Of a stretch of DNA of 64,000 nucleotides, positions 16,667-25,062 are shown piece by piece. The translations under genes and the position numbers were made by a program. Each line of letters begins with the position of its first letter. Position 1 is the first letter of the stretch. The notes under the pieces are model-generated. The model was not told the DNA's origin and did no database searches. It saw nothing but the letters and a program-made list of their open reading frames with translations. This stretch comes from a virus: positions 1 to 64,000 of the IMG/VR virus record IMGVR_UViG_3300042542_003367, one strand, 5' to 3'.

Positions 16667-18289
16667 TTAAGAACGTCGGCGCAACTCGTTAAGTACGTCC
16701 TCAGTGATATTATCCTTCTTCTGCAATGCCTGAAAAATAATCTCGTCAATCGTGCCAGCGCACTGCAAATAGTAAAACGTCACGTCTCTGGTTTGACCGT
16801 GCCTGTGGCTCCGGCTGATTAACTGCTTATACGTTCCGCCCTCGTACCCCAGTGAGTAAATAATGTTATACCGCGCTCTGGTAAATTCAACGCCCTCAGC
16901 ACCGCATTTCGGGTGTACTATCAGCACGTTCGTTTTACCAGCTTGCCACTCTTCCAATTCCTTGCGCACACCGGATAATTCAGATACTGTCCTGCCCACA
17001 TCTGATGAGAGACATATACCGCGTATCGTATCTATATCATGACGGAACCGCGCAAAGATAACGACAGGCTCGTCTCTGTCCATATCAGACAGCAGTTCTA
17101 TCAGTGCTTTCTCTTTCGCGTGTGATACTATCTCCATATCACCGTCGTCATTCGGCACACTGCCGGACACGAACTGCGACAGTCTCAGCGACTTAACCAG
17201 CGCATTCTGCACACTCAGTTCACCGCTATTCAGTTGCACCCACATCTGCTCTTTCAGGAGTTTATACTTCTTCATAGCTTCCGGCTCTAAGTCTATCTTT
17301 AAGAACGTATGAGTCGCTTCCGGTATCTTAACCACATCACGACCGTAACGGATACCATGCTGATATAGCAAATAGTTCATCTCATCCTGATTAACGAAGT
17401 CCACTATCTGCTTCCCTTCAAATCCACCTGTGATACAAAACCGCGTCTTAAATCGGTGAAAGGAAGCCCCGAACACCATCGGATTATAAAATCTGAATTG
17501 ACTCCATAAGTCCACCGGACTGTGGGGCATGACCGTTCCTGTCAACATGAGAAACATCGCTTTGCCGCGATAATGGTCTCCGATTTTCCACATACCTTTC
17601 GCGGCTTCTCCATTCGTGCTTTTTATCCGGTGGCTCTCATCCAGCACGATGTGGGAAAATCCGGCGACTAAGAATAGTTTTAAGATAGCTTCGCGCCAGA
17701 CACTGTCATAATTCATAATGACTACAGGGATTAACTGCACCGCCTTTGCGTACTCTATCTGCTGTGCGATATACTCTGCTGTCTTTGCGGAGTTCCACGA
17801 CTGCTTATATTGATATATCAAGTGGAAATTACTATCGCAGTCCACCGCGTGTTTATGGAACTCAGTATCCCACACCCGCATGATGTTTTTAGGACAGGCG
17901 ATTAAAACACACTGACACTTCGGGTCGTTCTGCAATATGTCAATGGTTGTTTTCGTCTTACCTGTACCCATGCCAAGCAAAGCGAAGCCCCCGCCATTAG
18001 ACCGCAGGAACGCGATAGTACGTTGCTGATGTTCCCACGGCTTAAATATATGCTTCGGCACATCCGGTATCTTTTCCAGAGGTCGCGCCTTAAAATTGTT
18101 CCCCGTCAAAGTATCCTGTGTGACGGAGATGCCGGATAACGGCAACCATGTTTTACCGTTCAGGCAAATAGCCAGTGCGGTCTTTGCCGTCACATACGCC
18201 TTAAACACTTTCGGCACACTGTGCTTTTCACAATACCATTCTTCTTTAACGGTGACGATGACGCGCTCACCGAGAATAATGTTTATCAT
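16667..18289 (-). CDS. SNF2-like SF2 helicase/ATPase
   Basis: 540 residues. Walker A LLGMGTGKTKTTIDIL around residue 103, motif II DESH around 218, motif III LTGT, and in the second RecA lobe ECP-type HPKCGAEGVEFTRARYNII and a motif VI SRSHRHGQTRDV, typical of SNF2/RapA-family translocases. Such phage enzymes act in replication-fork restart, recombination or transcription remodelling. The N-terminal about 70 residues are a beta-rich module. The start overlaps the upstream HD-domain gene by ATGA. Confidence 0.88.
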   Translation of the reverse strand: MINIILGERVIVTVKEEWYCEKHSVPKVFKAYVTAKTALAICLNGKTWLPLSGISVTQDTLTGNNFKARPLEKIPDVPKHIFKPWEHQQRTIAFLRSNGGGFALLGMGTGKTKTTIDILQNDPKCQCVLIACPKNIMRVWDTEFHKHAVDCDSNFHLIYQYKQSWNSAKTAEYIAQQIEYAKAVQLIPVVIMNYDSVWREAILKLFLVAGFSHIVLDESHRIKSTNGEAAKGMWKIGDHYRGKAMFLMLTGTVMPHSPVDLWSQFRFYNPMVFGASFHRFKTRFCITGGFEGKQIVDFVNQDEMNYLLYQHGIRYGRDVVKIPEATHTFLKIDLEPEAMKKYKLLKEQMWVQLNSGELSVQNALVKSLRLSQFVSGSVPNDDGDMEIVSHAKEKALIELLSDMDRDEPVVIFARFRHDIDTIRGICLSSDVGRTVSELSGVRKELEEWQAGKTNVLIVHPKCGAEGVEFTRARYNIIYSLGYEGGTYKQLISRSHRHGQTRDVTFYYLQCAGTIDEIIFQALQKKDNITEDVLNELRRRS

Positions 18290-19182
18290 TTACCACTCTC
18301 AATCGCTGACACCGCTCTACTGTCTATCATGTCAGCCAGATGCAATATCCAGTCCTCTGTGGACTTCGGCTGTATGTCAACCCCACCGCCAGCGAATGTG
18401 CCATGATGACTGAGCAAGGTGTAAATCATGGTCTGCTCTTCTTCATAAGACAGCACATTACCCATCTCTTCATTCGCTTTGTGCAACTCCATCAATATAC
18501 CATATCTGTGGTCGCACAGCGTCTCGCTGTTATAGTCAATCGCCGTAGTCCACACGTAGTCCTTAATTTTCATAAGGTCGTGAAGCAAGGCGCAACAGAT
18601 TAAACGGCTTTCATTGACGACTCCGACCAGTGCCGGATAGTTTCTCAGGATACTTTTCACTGACTTCACTACACCGATTGTATGCAGTAAAAGCCCGCCC
18701 AGTTTGTTGCCATGATGCTTCTTCGCGGCGGGACAGACAACGAACTGCTTCCATGTTTCTTCATCCAGCATCAACTTACCGCATATTTCGCGATATGGCG
18801 ACTCCAGCATATCTATCTCTTTCGCTATAAAAGTGATGTCGTCGTCACTGATGATGTATGCTGGCATGAAATTCTTGTCCCCGACATAACCTGATGCGTC
18901 AGACGCTATTATCGTCGCGCTCTGCATCTTTATCTGGTTGTTGCCGTTGTAAGGCTTATCCACTGCACCTGTGATGTTGAATATCTGCCCGGGCTTCATA
19001 CCGTCGCGGAATGCTTCAAAACTATCCCACAGTTTTATGTCGATATTACCGGACATGTCCTGTACTGTGATAGACAAATAATCTTTCCCTGCCTTTGTCT
19101 GCTTCACATCCACTGACGCAATCATGACATCCATGTCATACTTCGCGCCATAAGGTAATTGCTGTATATCTGCTATATTCAT
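18286..19182 (-). CDS. OB-fold plus HD-domain protein (YhaM-like)
   Basis: 298 residues from the ATG at 19182 (GGGAGC upstream, ATGA overlap). Residues about 15-90 form an OB fold (DYLSITVQDMSGNIDIKLWD), which binds nucleic acid. Residues about 140-290 carry an HD phosphohydrolase: GGLLLHTIGVVK (H), CALLHDLMKIKDY (HD) and LSHHG. The OB-HD order is that of YhaM/CBF1 3'-5' exoribonucleases, here somewhat shortened. It may degrade RNA or ssDNA. It lies between the SF2 helicase and SbcC-like ATPase. Confidence 0.82.
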   Translation of the reverse strand: MNIADIQQLPYGAKYDMDVMIASVDVKQTKAGKDYLSITVQDMSGNIDIKLWDSFEAFRDGMKPGQIFNITGAVDKPYNGNNQIKMQSATIIASDASGYVGDKNFMPAYIISDDDITFIAKEIDMLESPYREICGKLMLDEETWKQFVVCPAAKKHHGNKLGGLLLHTIGVVKSVKSILRNYPALVGVVNESRLICCALLHDLMKIKDYVWTTAIDYNSETLCDHRYGILMELHKANEEMGNVLSYEEEQTMIYTLLSHHGTFAGGGVDIQPKSTEDWILHLADMIDSRAVSAIESGK

Positions 19183-19373
19183 TTCTGCTCCCGTCTTTTT
19201 AATGTCATTTCTACCACTTCGATTTTCCGGCATAAGTGCCAGTACACACTGTTGTTACCGCCAGCGAACGCCAGAAAATCGGCACACTGCTGTTTCATAT
19301 ATACTAAATCGTCAGCGGTAAAATCATCACTGTCGGTATAATAAAACAGTTTAACACCTCGTTCAGATAGCAT
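19179..19373 (-). CDS. small unknown protein
   Basis: 64 residues from the ATG at 19373, which has GGAG upstream and lies inside the end of the ATPase gene in another frame. Acidic N-terminal half (YTDSDDFTADDL) and a basic end (KIEVVEMTLKRREQK). The longer reading frame upstream is a shadow of the ATPase. Possibly a partner of the ATPase or of the HD protein. Confidence 0.55.
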   Translation of the reverse strand: MLSERGVKLFYYTDSDDFTADDLVYMKQQCADFLAFAGGNNSVYWHLCRKIEVVEMTLKRREQK

Positions 19374-20700
19374 CCTGCTTCTCCATATATTCTTCCTTGC
19401 TTCCTTCGTATACCTTGCCATCTTCCATAATAACTGTGGTAAATTTATCAACACCGACGCGCTCTTCAAAGACCTGTGCGTCGTACTGCTCTACGATGTC
19501 TTTAATCGCCAGCATACTCTTCTTATCAAGGAACGCACCGTCACGGATGAGAATAACGCGCAGTGCCGGATTCTGTGCGAAGCCGATAGCTACCGCTATT
19601 TTTAACTGCAATGCAGATGATAATTCGGTGAATGGTATACCACCGACTTCCAGACAATCGCCGGACTCTGAAAATGTTACACCATCGACAGGGAACTTCG
19701 CATTGGCTATCTGCTCTTTCTTTGTGCGGTCGATTTCTGCGAGTCGCTGTGTCATCTTTTCGTGTTCCGCGAACATCACCTTGTATTCCGCTATTTTTTC
19801 AGACCGGAACGCGTTCTCGCGCACCTTAACATTCAGTTCCGCTATATCCTGCATACGCTGGCGCAGTGCGGATGTGTCAAGGTCAACAAGAACATCAACG
19901 GTTGCCTGACGAGCCTGTATATCTTTAGCAATATCCTCGCGTTCCTGCATCTGCTGGCTCAACATATCTTCCGCATTCTTTAGCTGTTCTTTCAGTACTC
20001 TGATACGTTCTGCCGTGTTAGTAATGCTATTGTTTACATGTACATGCTTCTGCTGTACATTAGCTAACTGTGTGCGTTGCAGTTCGTTATCTCTGTTCAC
20101 CGCATTCAGCTTCTCCATCTCATCCATAATTTCATCTGTGGTCATCTCCGTTGCCGGAATGCCCTGATGTTTCGGCATCGCTTCAATCTGCGCTCTCAGC
20201 TTATTCGCGGATACTGTCAGCGGTGTCCGGTTATCGTACAGACGCTTATATTCAGTGTCCAGTGCTTCAAAGTCAAGACCTAATAAAGCACGGAATAACT
20301 CCACCTGCTCTTTCGGTTTCATGCGAATGAACTTAACAGGGTCGAACGCGAGGTCGCCGATAATGGTCGGCAGGAATTCTGACGGCAATATAGGATTACC
20401 CATACCGTCATGGATTTTCAGTTCTGTCTTTACCGCGCCCTTTTTGTCTGTGCGGATAGTGCGGGTAATGACATGACCGGATGACAGCTTAACTGTTGTG
20501 GAGCCTTTCTCTGCTTTACCATGCAATGGCTTAACTGGCAGGTTACGGGCATCAGACAGCGTACATTCAACGGCTTTTAAGAAACTGGATTTACCAGCAC
20601 CGTTCTCACCGCCCAACACTACCACACCATCATCGCCGACTTCAACGGTCGCTTCGGACACCCGCAAAAAGTTGCTGATGTCTACCTGTGTGATTTTCAT
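19363..20700 (-). CDS. SbcC/RecF-like ABC ATPase
   Basis: 445 residues. Walker A GGENGAGKSS around residue 31, a central coiled coil (about 150-300), then a second nucleotide-binding half with LSSALQLKIAVAIGF (signature-like region) and Walker B VILIRDGAFLDKKS. The layout is that of short phage RecF/SbcC-like DNA repair ATPases, which normally pair with an Mre11/SbcD-type nuclease; none is evident here, so the partner may be the HD or VRR-NUC protein or lie outside. GAGAGGAAATT precedes the ATG. Confidence 0.85.
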   Translation of the reverse strand: MKITQVDISNFLRVSEATVEVGDDGVVVLGGENGAGKSSFLKAVECTLSDARNLPVKPLHGKAEKGSTTVKLSSGHVITRTIRTDKKGAVKTELKIHDGMGNPILPSEFLPTIIGDLAFDPVKFIRMKPKEQVELFRALLGLDFEALDTEYKRLYDNRTPLTVSANKLRAQIEAMPKHQGIPATEMTTDEIMDEMEKLNAVNRDNELQRTQLANVQQKHVHVNNSITNTAERIRVLKEQLKNAEDMLSQQMQEREDIAKDIQARQATVDVLVDLDTSALRQRMQDIAELNVKVRENAFRSEKIAEYKVMFAEHEKMTQRLAEIDRTKKEQIANAKFPVDGVTFSESGDCLEVGGIPFTELSSALQLKIAVAIGFAQNPALRVILIRDGAFLDKKSMLAIKDIVEQYDAQVFEERVGVDKFTTVIMEDGKVYEGSKEEYMEKQDAI

Positions 20701-21170
20701 AATTTCCTCTCTTTTTGTTCTCTGACATATAAAACTTTCTCGTGGTCTGGTATTGTATAATCAGTAACGAGAACATTAAAAATCTTACCTCTCATCTGTT
20801 CTTTATCAGTGAAAAATCTGATTTCTGAACCATTCTGTAGCCGGATATAATTATACTTGCTTATCGACATTGTTATCGTATAAGGTATATGCCCTAATAA
20901 CTCTTTAAAAGCACGTTCTTTGTGGAATACGTCTGATATTAACCATCCAGCACAGATATTATCATGATACCTGATAGCCCTGTGTAACAGATACAAATCA
21001 CTGGCTAACTTTCCTTCATAATAAAAGTCTTTAAATATACATAACTGTTTGGACATCTCTGCTTTTTCATGTTCTAATATTTCGTTATCAGCAGTCCGCA
21101 GATTATACAATTTCTGCCAATCTTTACGTGGCTTCGCTAATTCTTCTTCATAACCACTGTCAATATTCAT
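20697..21170 (-). CDS. unknown protein with a terminase-like ATPase remnant
   Basis: 157 residues. The N-terminal half is helical. The second half contains IRLQNGSEIRFFTDKEQMRG followed by NVLVTDY, which resembles the region before and at Walker B of terminase large subunits and phage DNA-packaging-type ATPases (NGS.I.f ... RG ... vDE). No Walker A is present, so it cannot be an ATPase alone. Overlaps the SbcC-like gene by ATGA. The similarity is my own reading and may be fortuitous. Confidence 0.6.
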   Translation of the reverse strand: MNIDSGYEEELAKPRKDWQKLYNLRTADNEILEHEKAEMSKQLCIFKDFYYEGKLASDLYLLHRAIRYHDNICAGWLISDVFHKERAFKELLGHIPYTITMSISKYNYIRLQNGSEIRFFTDKEQMRGKIFNVLVTDYTIPDHEKVLYVREQKERKL

Positions 21171-21629
21171 TTAAAATACCTCTCTTTCGATACGTCCCAT
21201 TGCGTCCCTGCTTGTCCAGCTTCCTCTATGGTCGCATAGTTCCCCTGCTTCGTTGCCATCGCGCAGTCCATAAGGATACACAACATCCTCGCCACCACAG
21301 TACGGGCAGTCGACTAACTTAAACACCGTCACTGTAGTATTATCGTTCTCCAGTTCACAAGGCAGTTCCACATCCCAGATACGGCTGTCGCCTTCTGGGT
21401 ACCATTGTTCTGTTCCGTTGCCTATCTGGTATCCCCACAGTTCACCAGCACCTTCTGGAATAATTATGGAGACAGGGTCGTCTATATCGCATGGCTCATA
21501 ACGGACAGTTATCGTCGCTTCGTCCTGTGAGTCCTGCGTCAGATACTCTTCGATATGCGACATTAAAGTTTCAATGTTTTCAGGGGAGTATACCTTCCCC
21601 AGAAATTCATAACCGTAGATTGTTTTCAT
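21171..21629 (-). CDS. unknown protein with a zinc knuckle
   Basis: 152 residues from the ATG at 21629, preceded by AAAGGTGG. The central part is beta-rich with VRYEPCDIDDPVSI; near the C-terminus CPYCGGEDVV and a later CDHRG give four possible zinc ligands. First gene after the structured leader at 21663-22023, so the RNA element may control it. Confidence 0.65.
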   Translation of the reverse strand: MKTIYGYEFLGKVYSPENIETLMSHIEEYLTQDSQDEATITVRYEPCDIDDPVSIIIPEGAGELWGYQIGNGTEQWYPEGDSRIWDVELPCELENDNTTVTVFKLVDCPYCGGEDVVYPYGLRDGNEAGELCDHRGSWTSRDAMGRIEREVF

Positions 21630-21662
21630 CTTACCACCTTTCACCGTTTAGTGTTTAATAAA

Positions 21663-21731
21663 GAGAGGGTTAAAGGAATCGAACCTTTCATAAAGGTCAT
21701 GAGTCTTATATGGTCACCGCGACTTCCCTCT
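21663..21731 (-). tRNA. tRNA-like gene or element (CAU in the anticodon loop), degenerate
   Basis: On the minus strand a 69-base segment folds like a tRNA. A 6-bp acceptor pairs AGAGGG with CCCTCT, a short D-like arm is GTC-GCGGT-GAC, an anticodon-like arm pairs CATA(T)AAG with CTTTATG around a loop containing CAT (21699-21701), and a perfect T arm AAAGG-TTCGATT-CCTTT carries the classical TTCGA. The acceptor has one A-A mismatch, the D arm is short and the anticodon stem has a bulge, so it may be a degenerate tRNA or a tRNA mimic in the leader of the following gene. CCA is not encoded. Confidence 0.5.
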
Positions 21732-22023
21732 TTTGGTACTTTATTCTACTATAGGCTGTACCCGCCCGTCAGGTTTACTGCTACGTTTCCTGTGCCGCTG
21801 ACCTTAGAAATATTATGTATTACCCCTCATGTCGTGTAAGCAACAACGAGGTTACAGCTTTTTCTTATTCAGCGTTTTCACTGGGACAGCTAATCGCCCA
21901 GCAAGGAACTCGGTATACACATCCCAGTGTAAAATCTTTTAGTTAGCAACTACCTCACAACTTTAGATTTACCATGTGACGGATAGGTTATCACCGCGTT
22001 TCCTGCTTACTGTATCACTACAG
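21732..22023 (-). ncRNA. structured non-coding leader
   Basis: About 290 bases between promoter P5 and the tRNA-like element with no plausible gene on either strand. The transcript would begin with the hairpin CTGTA-GTGA-TACAG (22010-22023). A long paired element at 21875-21934 joins TTTT-CACTGGGA with TCCCAGTG-T-AAAA (12 bp with one bulged base) around a 35-base loop. A further weak pair GGTAC/GTACC lies next to the tRNA-like part. Could be a phage regulatory RNA, a protein-binding leader or an undescribed structured RNA. Confidence 0.5.
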
Positions 22024-22029
22024 GACTAT

Positions 22030-22058
22030 ATTATACTAAATTAAATACACTTTGTCAA
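22030..22058 (-). promoter_or_regulatory. promoter P5 (leftward)
   Basis: TTGACA and TATAAT with 17 bp on the minus strand. Half-sites TAAATACA and TCAATACA are in direct orientation. The predicted start point is at the 5' hairpin of the structured leader. Confidence 0.88.
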
Positions 22059-22077
22059 TACATTTTAAGGATTATTT

Positions 22078-22335
22078 TTAATTATCTGCTAAATCTTCAC
22101 TCAACAACTCTCGCACATATTGCTTCTTTATCCATAAATAATAAAACAACTGCACAAGGCATACTGTGGCGTATGCACCAATGGCGATATATAAAATAGG
22201 TGGCAACCTCTCTTCCAATATAACGTGCGGGATATGCGACATAATGAGAATAGCCAACATAAATTTATACTCATTTATCAACGCTGTACGTGCATCCCAA
22301 AATTTCTTCTCTAACTTTTGCAATTTCTCGTTCAC
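22078..22335 (-). CDS. small membrane protein with two TM segments
   Basis: 85 residues: a charged N-terminal helix, then hydrophobic segments at about 24-38 and 45-66 and a charged tail (VRELLSEDLADN). Function unknown. Its start overlaps the stop of the preceding gene by 4 bases. Confidence 0.65.
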   Translation of the reverse strand: MNEKLQKLEKKFWDARTALINEYKFMLAILIMSHIPHVILEERLPPILYIAIGAYATVCLVQLFYYLWIKKQYVRELLSEDLADN

Positions 22336-22964
22336 ACTTTCTCTCCCTTACATAAAATCTCGAAGCGGTCGCCCACTATTAAAACAGTCCCGTCCGTAAA
22401 CATGAATGCCTGTTGAATGTTGCCACCTACTCTGCTAATCAACGAGCAATCCTCAGCACCAACGATAAAATCTGGATGTTCACCGCCGTAGCAATCTGCT
22501 GTCTTGTGGAAACGCGCATAGTCAATGTATAAGACATTATTCAAACACGCTACCCGCACCAGATTGTCCGTCCTTGTGTAGCGGTCAAAAGTGTACTCAG
22601 CTACTATATCCGAACATTGCTCATAATCGCGCCAGCCCACATGTTGGGGAGTCCATTCACAGAATGGCATCTTACTCAGTGCCTGTGTCGGTGTGTACGC
22701 CTTAAATAGGGTATTGTCTTGCTCTATATGCAAGCTAACCGTACCGCACCCGACCAGACTTTTTAACCATCGGCGCAGGAACTTGACGTGCATATAAGTA
22801 TGCAATAAAGCTAATCTCTCGCGCCCGTTGGACTTCAACATCGGCAGTTTGTACATGCGATTATCGTTGAATACTACGAGGTCATTGTCAATGACACCCA
22901 TGTAAAAGTCATCATCTAAAAAGCATACCGCCTGATAAAATTTCTTTTTATTAACTGTTATCAT
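22332..22964 (-). CDS. unknown 210-residue protein
   Basis: Beta-rich sequence with repeated short strands (NDLVVFNDNRMYKLPML near the start, GTVLIVGDRFEILC at the end). The style recalls a beta-clamp-like or processivity-factor fold but no diagnostic motif is found. AAAGG precedes the ATG. It belongs to the P6 transcript with the small membrane proteins. Confidence 0.7.
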   Translation of the reverse strand: MITVNKKKFYQAVCFLDDDFYMGVIDNDLVVFNDNRMYKLPMLKSNGRERLALLHTYMHVKFLRRWLKSLVGCGTVSLHIEQDNTLFKAYTPTQALSKMPFCEWTPQHVGWRDYEQCSDIVAEYTFDRYTRTDNLVRVACLNNVLYIDYARFHKTADCYGGEHPDFIVGAEDCSLISRVGGNIQQAFMFTDGTVLIVGDRFEILCKGEKV

Positions 22965-23133
22965 TTTCTACCTTTCTTTGTTTGTATTTTGAAAAATATT
23001 TCGGATAGGTATTTTCCATGTGTTTTTTCTCTCGCAACATGAAACCGTCATCCGTAGGATTATTTTTAACATTATCATATTGCCTGAGTATATATTCATA
23101 TTCTTCTTTCCATTGACGATATGTGTATTTCAT
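22951..23133 (-). CDS. small basic helical protein
   Basis: 60 residues, Tyr/Lys-rich (MKYTYRQWKEEYEYILRQ). ATG at 23133 follows GGGAG. Overlaps the next start by 14 bases. Not recognised. Confidence 0.6.
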   Translation of the reverse strand: MKYTYRQWKEEYEYILRQYDNVKNNPTDDGFMLREKKHMENTYPKYFSKYKQRKVENDNS

Positions 23134-23138
23134 CAATA

Positions 23139-23282
23139 TTATCTCCCATTTCTTTCATTAAGCACCCATGCTACTAATAACACGCTGTCGCATAGAAACA
23201 CGTACTCCAGACATATTCTTCCCATCATGCCCCATGCGGACACCATAATATACATCAAAATTATTACCCACTTAATTGACAT
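23139..23282 (-). CDS. tiny membrane protein
   Basis: 47 residues from the ATG at 23282, preceded by AGGAG inside the end of the upstream gene. Two hydrophobic segments (residues 3-20 and 24-40). Translationally coupled to the 23272-23580 gene; function unknown. Confidence 0.55.
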   Translation of the reverse strand: MSIKWVIILMYIMVSAWGMMGRICLEYVFLCDSVLLVAWVLNERNGR

Positions 23283-23580
23283 CTTTCCGGCTCCTGTCAC
23301 GCAGTATCTGTGCGTCGATTGATTTCTTATCTGACCATTCATGCTCACACACTTCACACGGCAGTCCATCCACCGGACGACATCGCACTATATATAACCT
23401 GCCTATTTTCTCTCTCACAGCGTGACGCTTCGCCTTCCATAAGCATACCGGACACATATACCCTGCCCCGTGAACATACCAGCGCATGGATTTAATGACA
23501 CCGATAACTACGAACACGGCGATAATAACCAGTATAATGATGATGTCTCTGTTACTTAAAATAGCGTTATCTGGATTCAT
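23272..23580 (-). CDS. membrane-anchored zinc-ribbon protein
   Basis: 102 residues from the ATG at 23580 (GAGGAG upstream). One TM helix at about residues 11-30 (IIIILVIIAVFVVIGVI), then a cytoplasmic-type domain with CPVC and CEVC pairs forming a zinc site. Probably anchors a small zinc domain to the inner membrane; target unknown. Confidence 0.65.
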   Translation of the reverse strand: MNPDNAILSNRDIIIILVIIAVFVVIGVIKSMRWYVHGAGYMCPVCLWKAKRHAVREKIGRLYIVRCRPVDGLPCEVCEHEWSDKKSIDAQILRDRSRKDVN

Positions 23581-23581
23581 A

Positions 23582-23872
23582 TTAAATCTCCTCTCTGGTA
23601 GCACTGGCGAAAAATTCGTTCCACATATCACGCAACTTGAATATCTCTACTTGCGTTCTCAACTTCTCTTCAACATACGCATAACAACCATTCTGTTGCA
23701 TGTTTAATAAATCGGCGAAGTCAACCTCTCTGAAACACAAATAGTTAATAATCGTACCTACCTGTGCGCTCTCTGACCATATCATTTCTTTTTGAATAGT
23801 CGAAGTAACAAGTTTAATCAGTCTATTCTTAAAATCGGAAGAAGTATTAACTCGTCTGACCACTTTAGGCAT
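23582..23872 (-). CDS. unknown 96-residue helical protein
   Basis: ATG at 23872 with GGAGAAAGG upstream. Helical throughout; basic N-terminus (PKVVRRVN). First gene behind P6. The leader contains a GGGGGA / TCCCCC pairing. Not recognised. Confidence 0.6.
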   Translation of the reverse strand: MPKVVRRVNTSSDFKNRLIKLVTSTIQKEMIWSESAQVGTIINYLCFREVDFADLLNMQQNGCYAYVEEKLRTQVEIFKLRDMWNEFFASATREEI

Positions 23873-23949
23873 CACCTTTCTCCTTCAAGAGTAAATTAGC
23901 GGGGGATTTTCGGAATTATTGCACCGTGGACTCCCCCTTTGACCTATAT

Positions 23950-23978
23950 ATTATACCATATTGTATTTAATCTGTCAA
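23950..23978 (-). promoter_or_regulatory. promoter P6 (leftward)
   Basis: TTGACA and TATAAT with 17 bp. The -35 lies within the last codons of the clamp-like gene. Half-site in the spacer (TGTATTTA) is in inverted orientation relative to the -35 copy. Confidence 0.85.
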
Positions 23979-24869
23979 GTGTACCTGCGTTCCCAAACTG
24001 AACCCGTACACCATCGTCATGGCATAACTCATCGCCGTCTCACCCTTTAGCAGTAACGGATAATTATTCACCTGCGCAGGGTCTCCATTATAATAAATAT
24101 CAATTTTCTCGTTCCCGTTTCTCCATAAAAACGTCAGCACCCGACACATCAACTCCGGCGACATCGCCACAAACGCAAAATCGTCCAGATACGTGGTTAC
24201 ACTGCACTTACAGGTAATCCGCTCAGAAACCTGACGCGCTCCCTCATATATTTTCAACATCTCCACTGTGTCAATACCTTTCACGCACTTGTCACCCTTC
24301 CGGTTTAAGTGCTTCGATATATCTATATAATCCCCCATATCCGCGCCGTCCTGACGATATACGTGTCCTGCCTTATCTTTCATGCTGTCATCCAGTACTA
24401 TCGACATCTGGATACCGTCTGTGGCTATCAGCTTGTCACCATCAGGGTGAACGTACACGCCCTTCAATGATTGACGACCTGCATAGTCCTTGTCCGCCGT
24501 CATATCCCATAACGTCTGGACTCTGTTCGGCTCACCGCGCTTGACCTTTACTGTGGATACTGGCTGGAAATAAAGATTATGCGCGTATGGCATGGTCAAC
24601 GGCAACTCCAGAGATGTACCAAGTCCGATTATCGCATTGAGAAATTCCTCTTTCAACTCCAGAGTACAATTCTCTCCGGTCAAATCGCGGATGAAATAAT
24701 CGAAAGATACTAACTCTTCTTTCAACCCCTGCCCCTTCGTCCGCAGGAAGTGATGATACAACTGCACTAACCTGCCCGCATAAATCACCGGATTATAGTA
24801 CTGTGTACCCATGTGCCGATTAAGGTCAACTAACTCGTTATACGTTGCATTGATAGCGTCAACTCGCAT
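23967..24869 (-). CDS. second sliding-clamp-like protein
   Basis: 300 residues. Residues about 130-165 read LKGVYVHPDGDKLIATDGIQMSIV, very like the second DnaN domain (LKGVYIDPDG.LVATDGHRL), and the end MVYGFSLGTQVHL could be a clamp C-terminus. It is shorter and more divergent than the clamp at 25897-27222. It could be a specialised clamp, a clamp-loader decoy or a clamp-derived inhibitor of the host clamp. AAAGGAG precedes the ATG. Confidence 0.55.
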   Translation of the reverse strand: MRVDAINATYNELVDLNRHMGTQYYNPVIYAGRLVQLYHHFLRTKGQGLKEELVSFDYFIRDLTGENCTLELKEEFLNAIIGLGTSLELPLTMPYAHNLYFQPVSTVKVKRGEPNRVQTLWDMTADKDYAGRQSLKGVYVHPDGDKLIATDGIQMSIVLDDSMKDKAGHVYRQDGADMGDYIDISKHLNRKGDKCVKGIDTVEMLKIYEGARQVSERITCKCSVTTYLDDFAFVAMSPELMCRVLTFLWRNGNEKIDIYYNGDPAQVNNYPLLLKGETAMSYAMTMVYGFSLGTQVHLTD

Positions 24870-25062
24870 CGCCGTTCTCCTTTTTAATGCAGTCAGGACA
24901 CAACTGTGTCTTTACGTAATTTTTCTGCTTCTCGCGCCAGCCCTTAGACTTGAACCACCATGACGGTATAAACGCGCCACCATTGCGGAAGTTGACTACA
25001 GCCTGAACGTCAGCAAGGCACTTGCACCCGTCACACTGGATGACATACATCTGTCTTAACAT
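24859..25062 (-). CDS. short zinc-binding protein (GW..CPDC family of this phage)
   Basis: 67 residues from the ATG at 25062 (AAGGTG upstream). CDGC knuckle at about residue 9 and CPDC at about 55 bracket SWWFKSKGWREK, the same plan as in 8629-9072 and 27638-28213 but without the coiled coil. Overlaps the start of the clamp-like gene by 11 bases. Confidence 0.65.
   Translation of the reverse strand: MLRQMYVIQCDGCKCLADVQAVVNFRNGGAFIPSWWFKSKGWREKQKNYVKTQLCPDCIKKENGDAS

Noticed and set aside
21732-22023. Possible group I intron (ATATAGTCC resembles an S element)
   Set aside because: The match lies in the -10 region of P5 and no P, Q or R elements or split exon were found.
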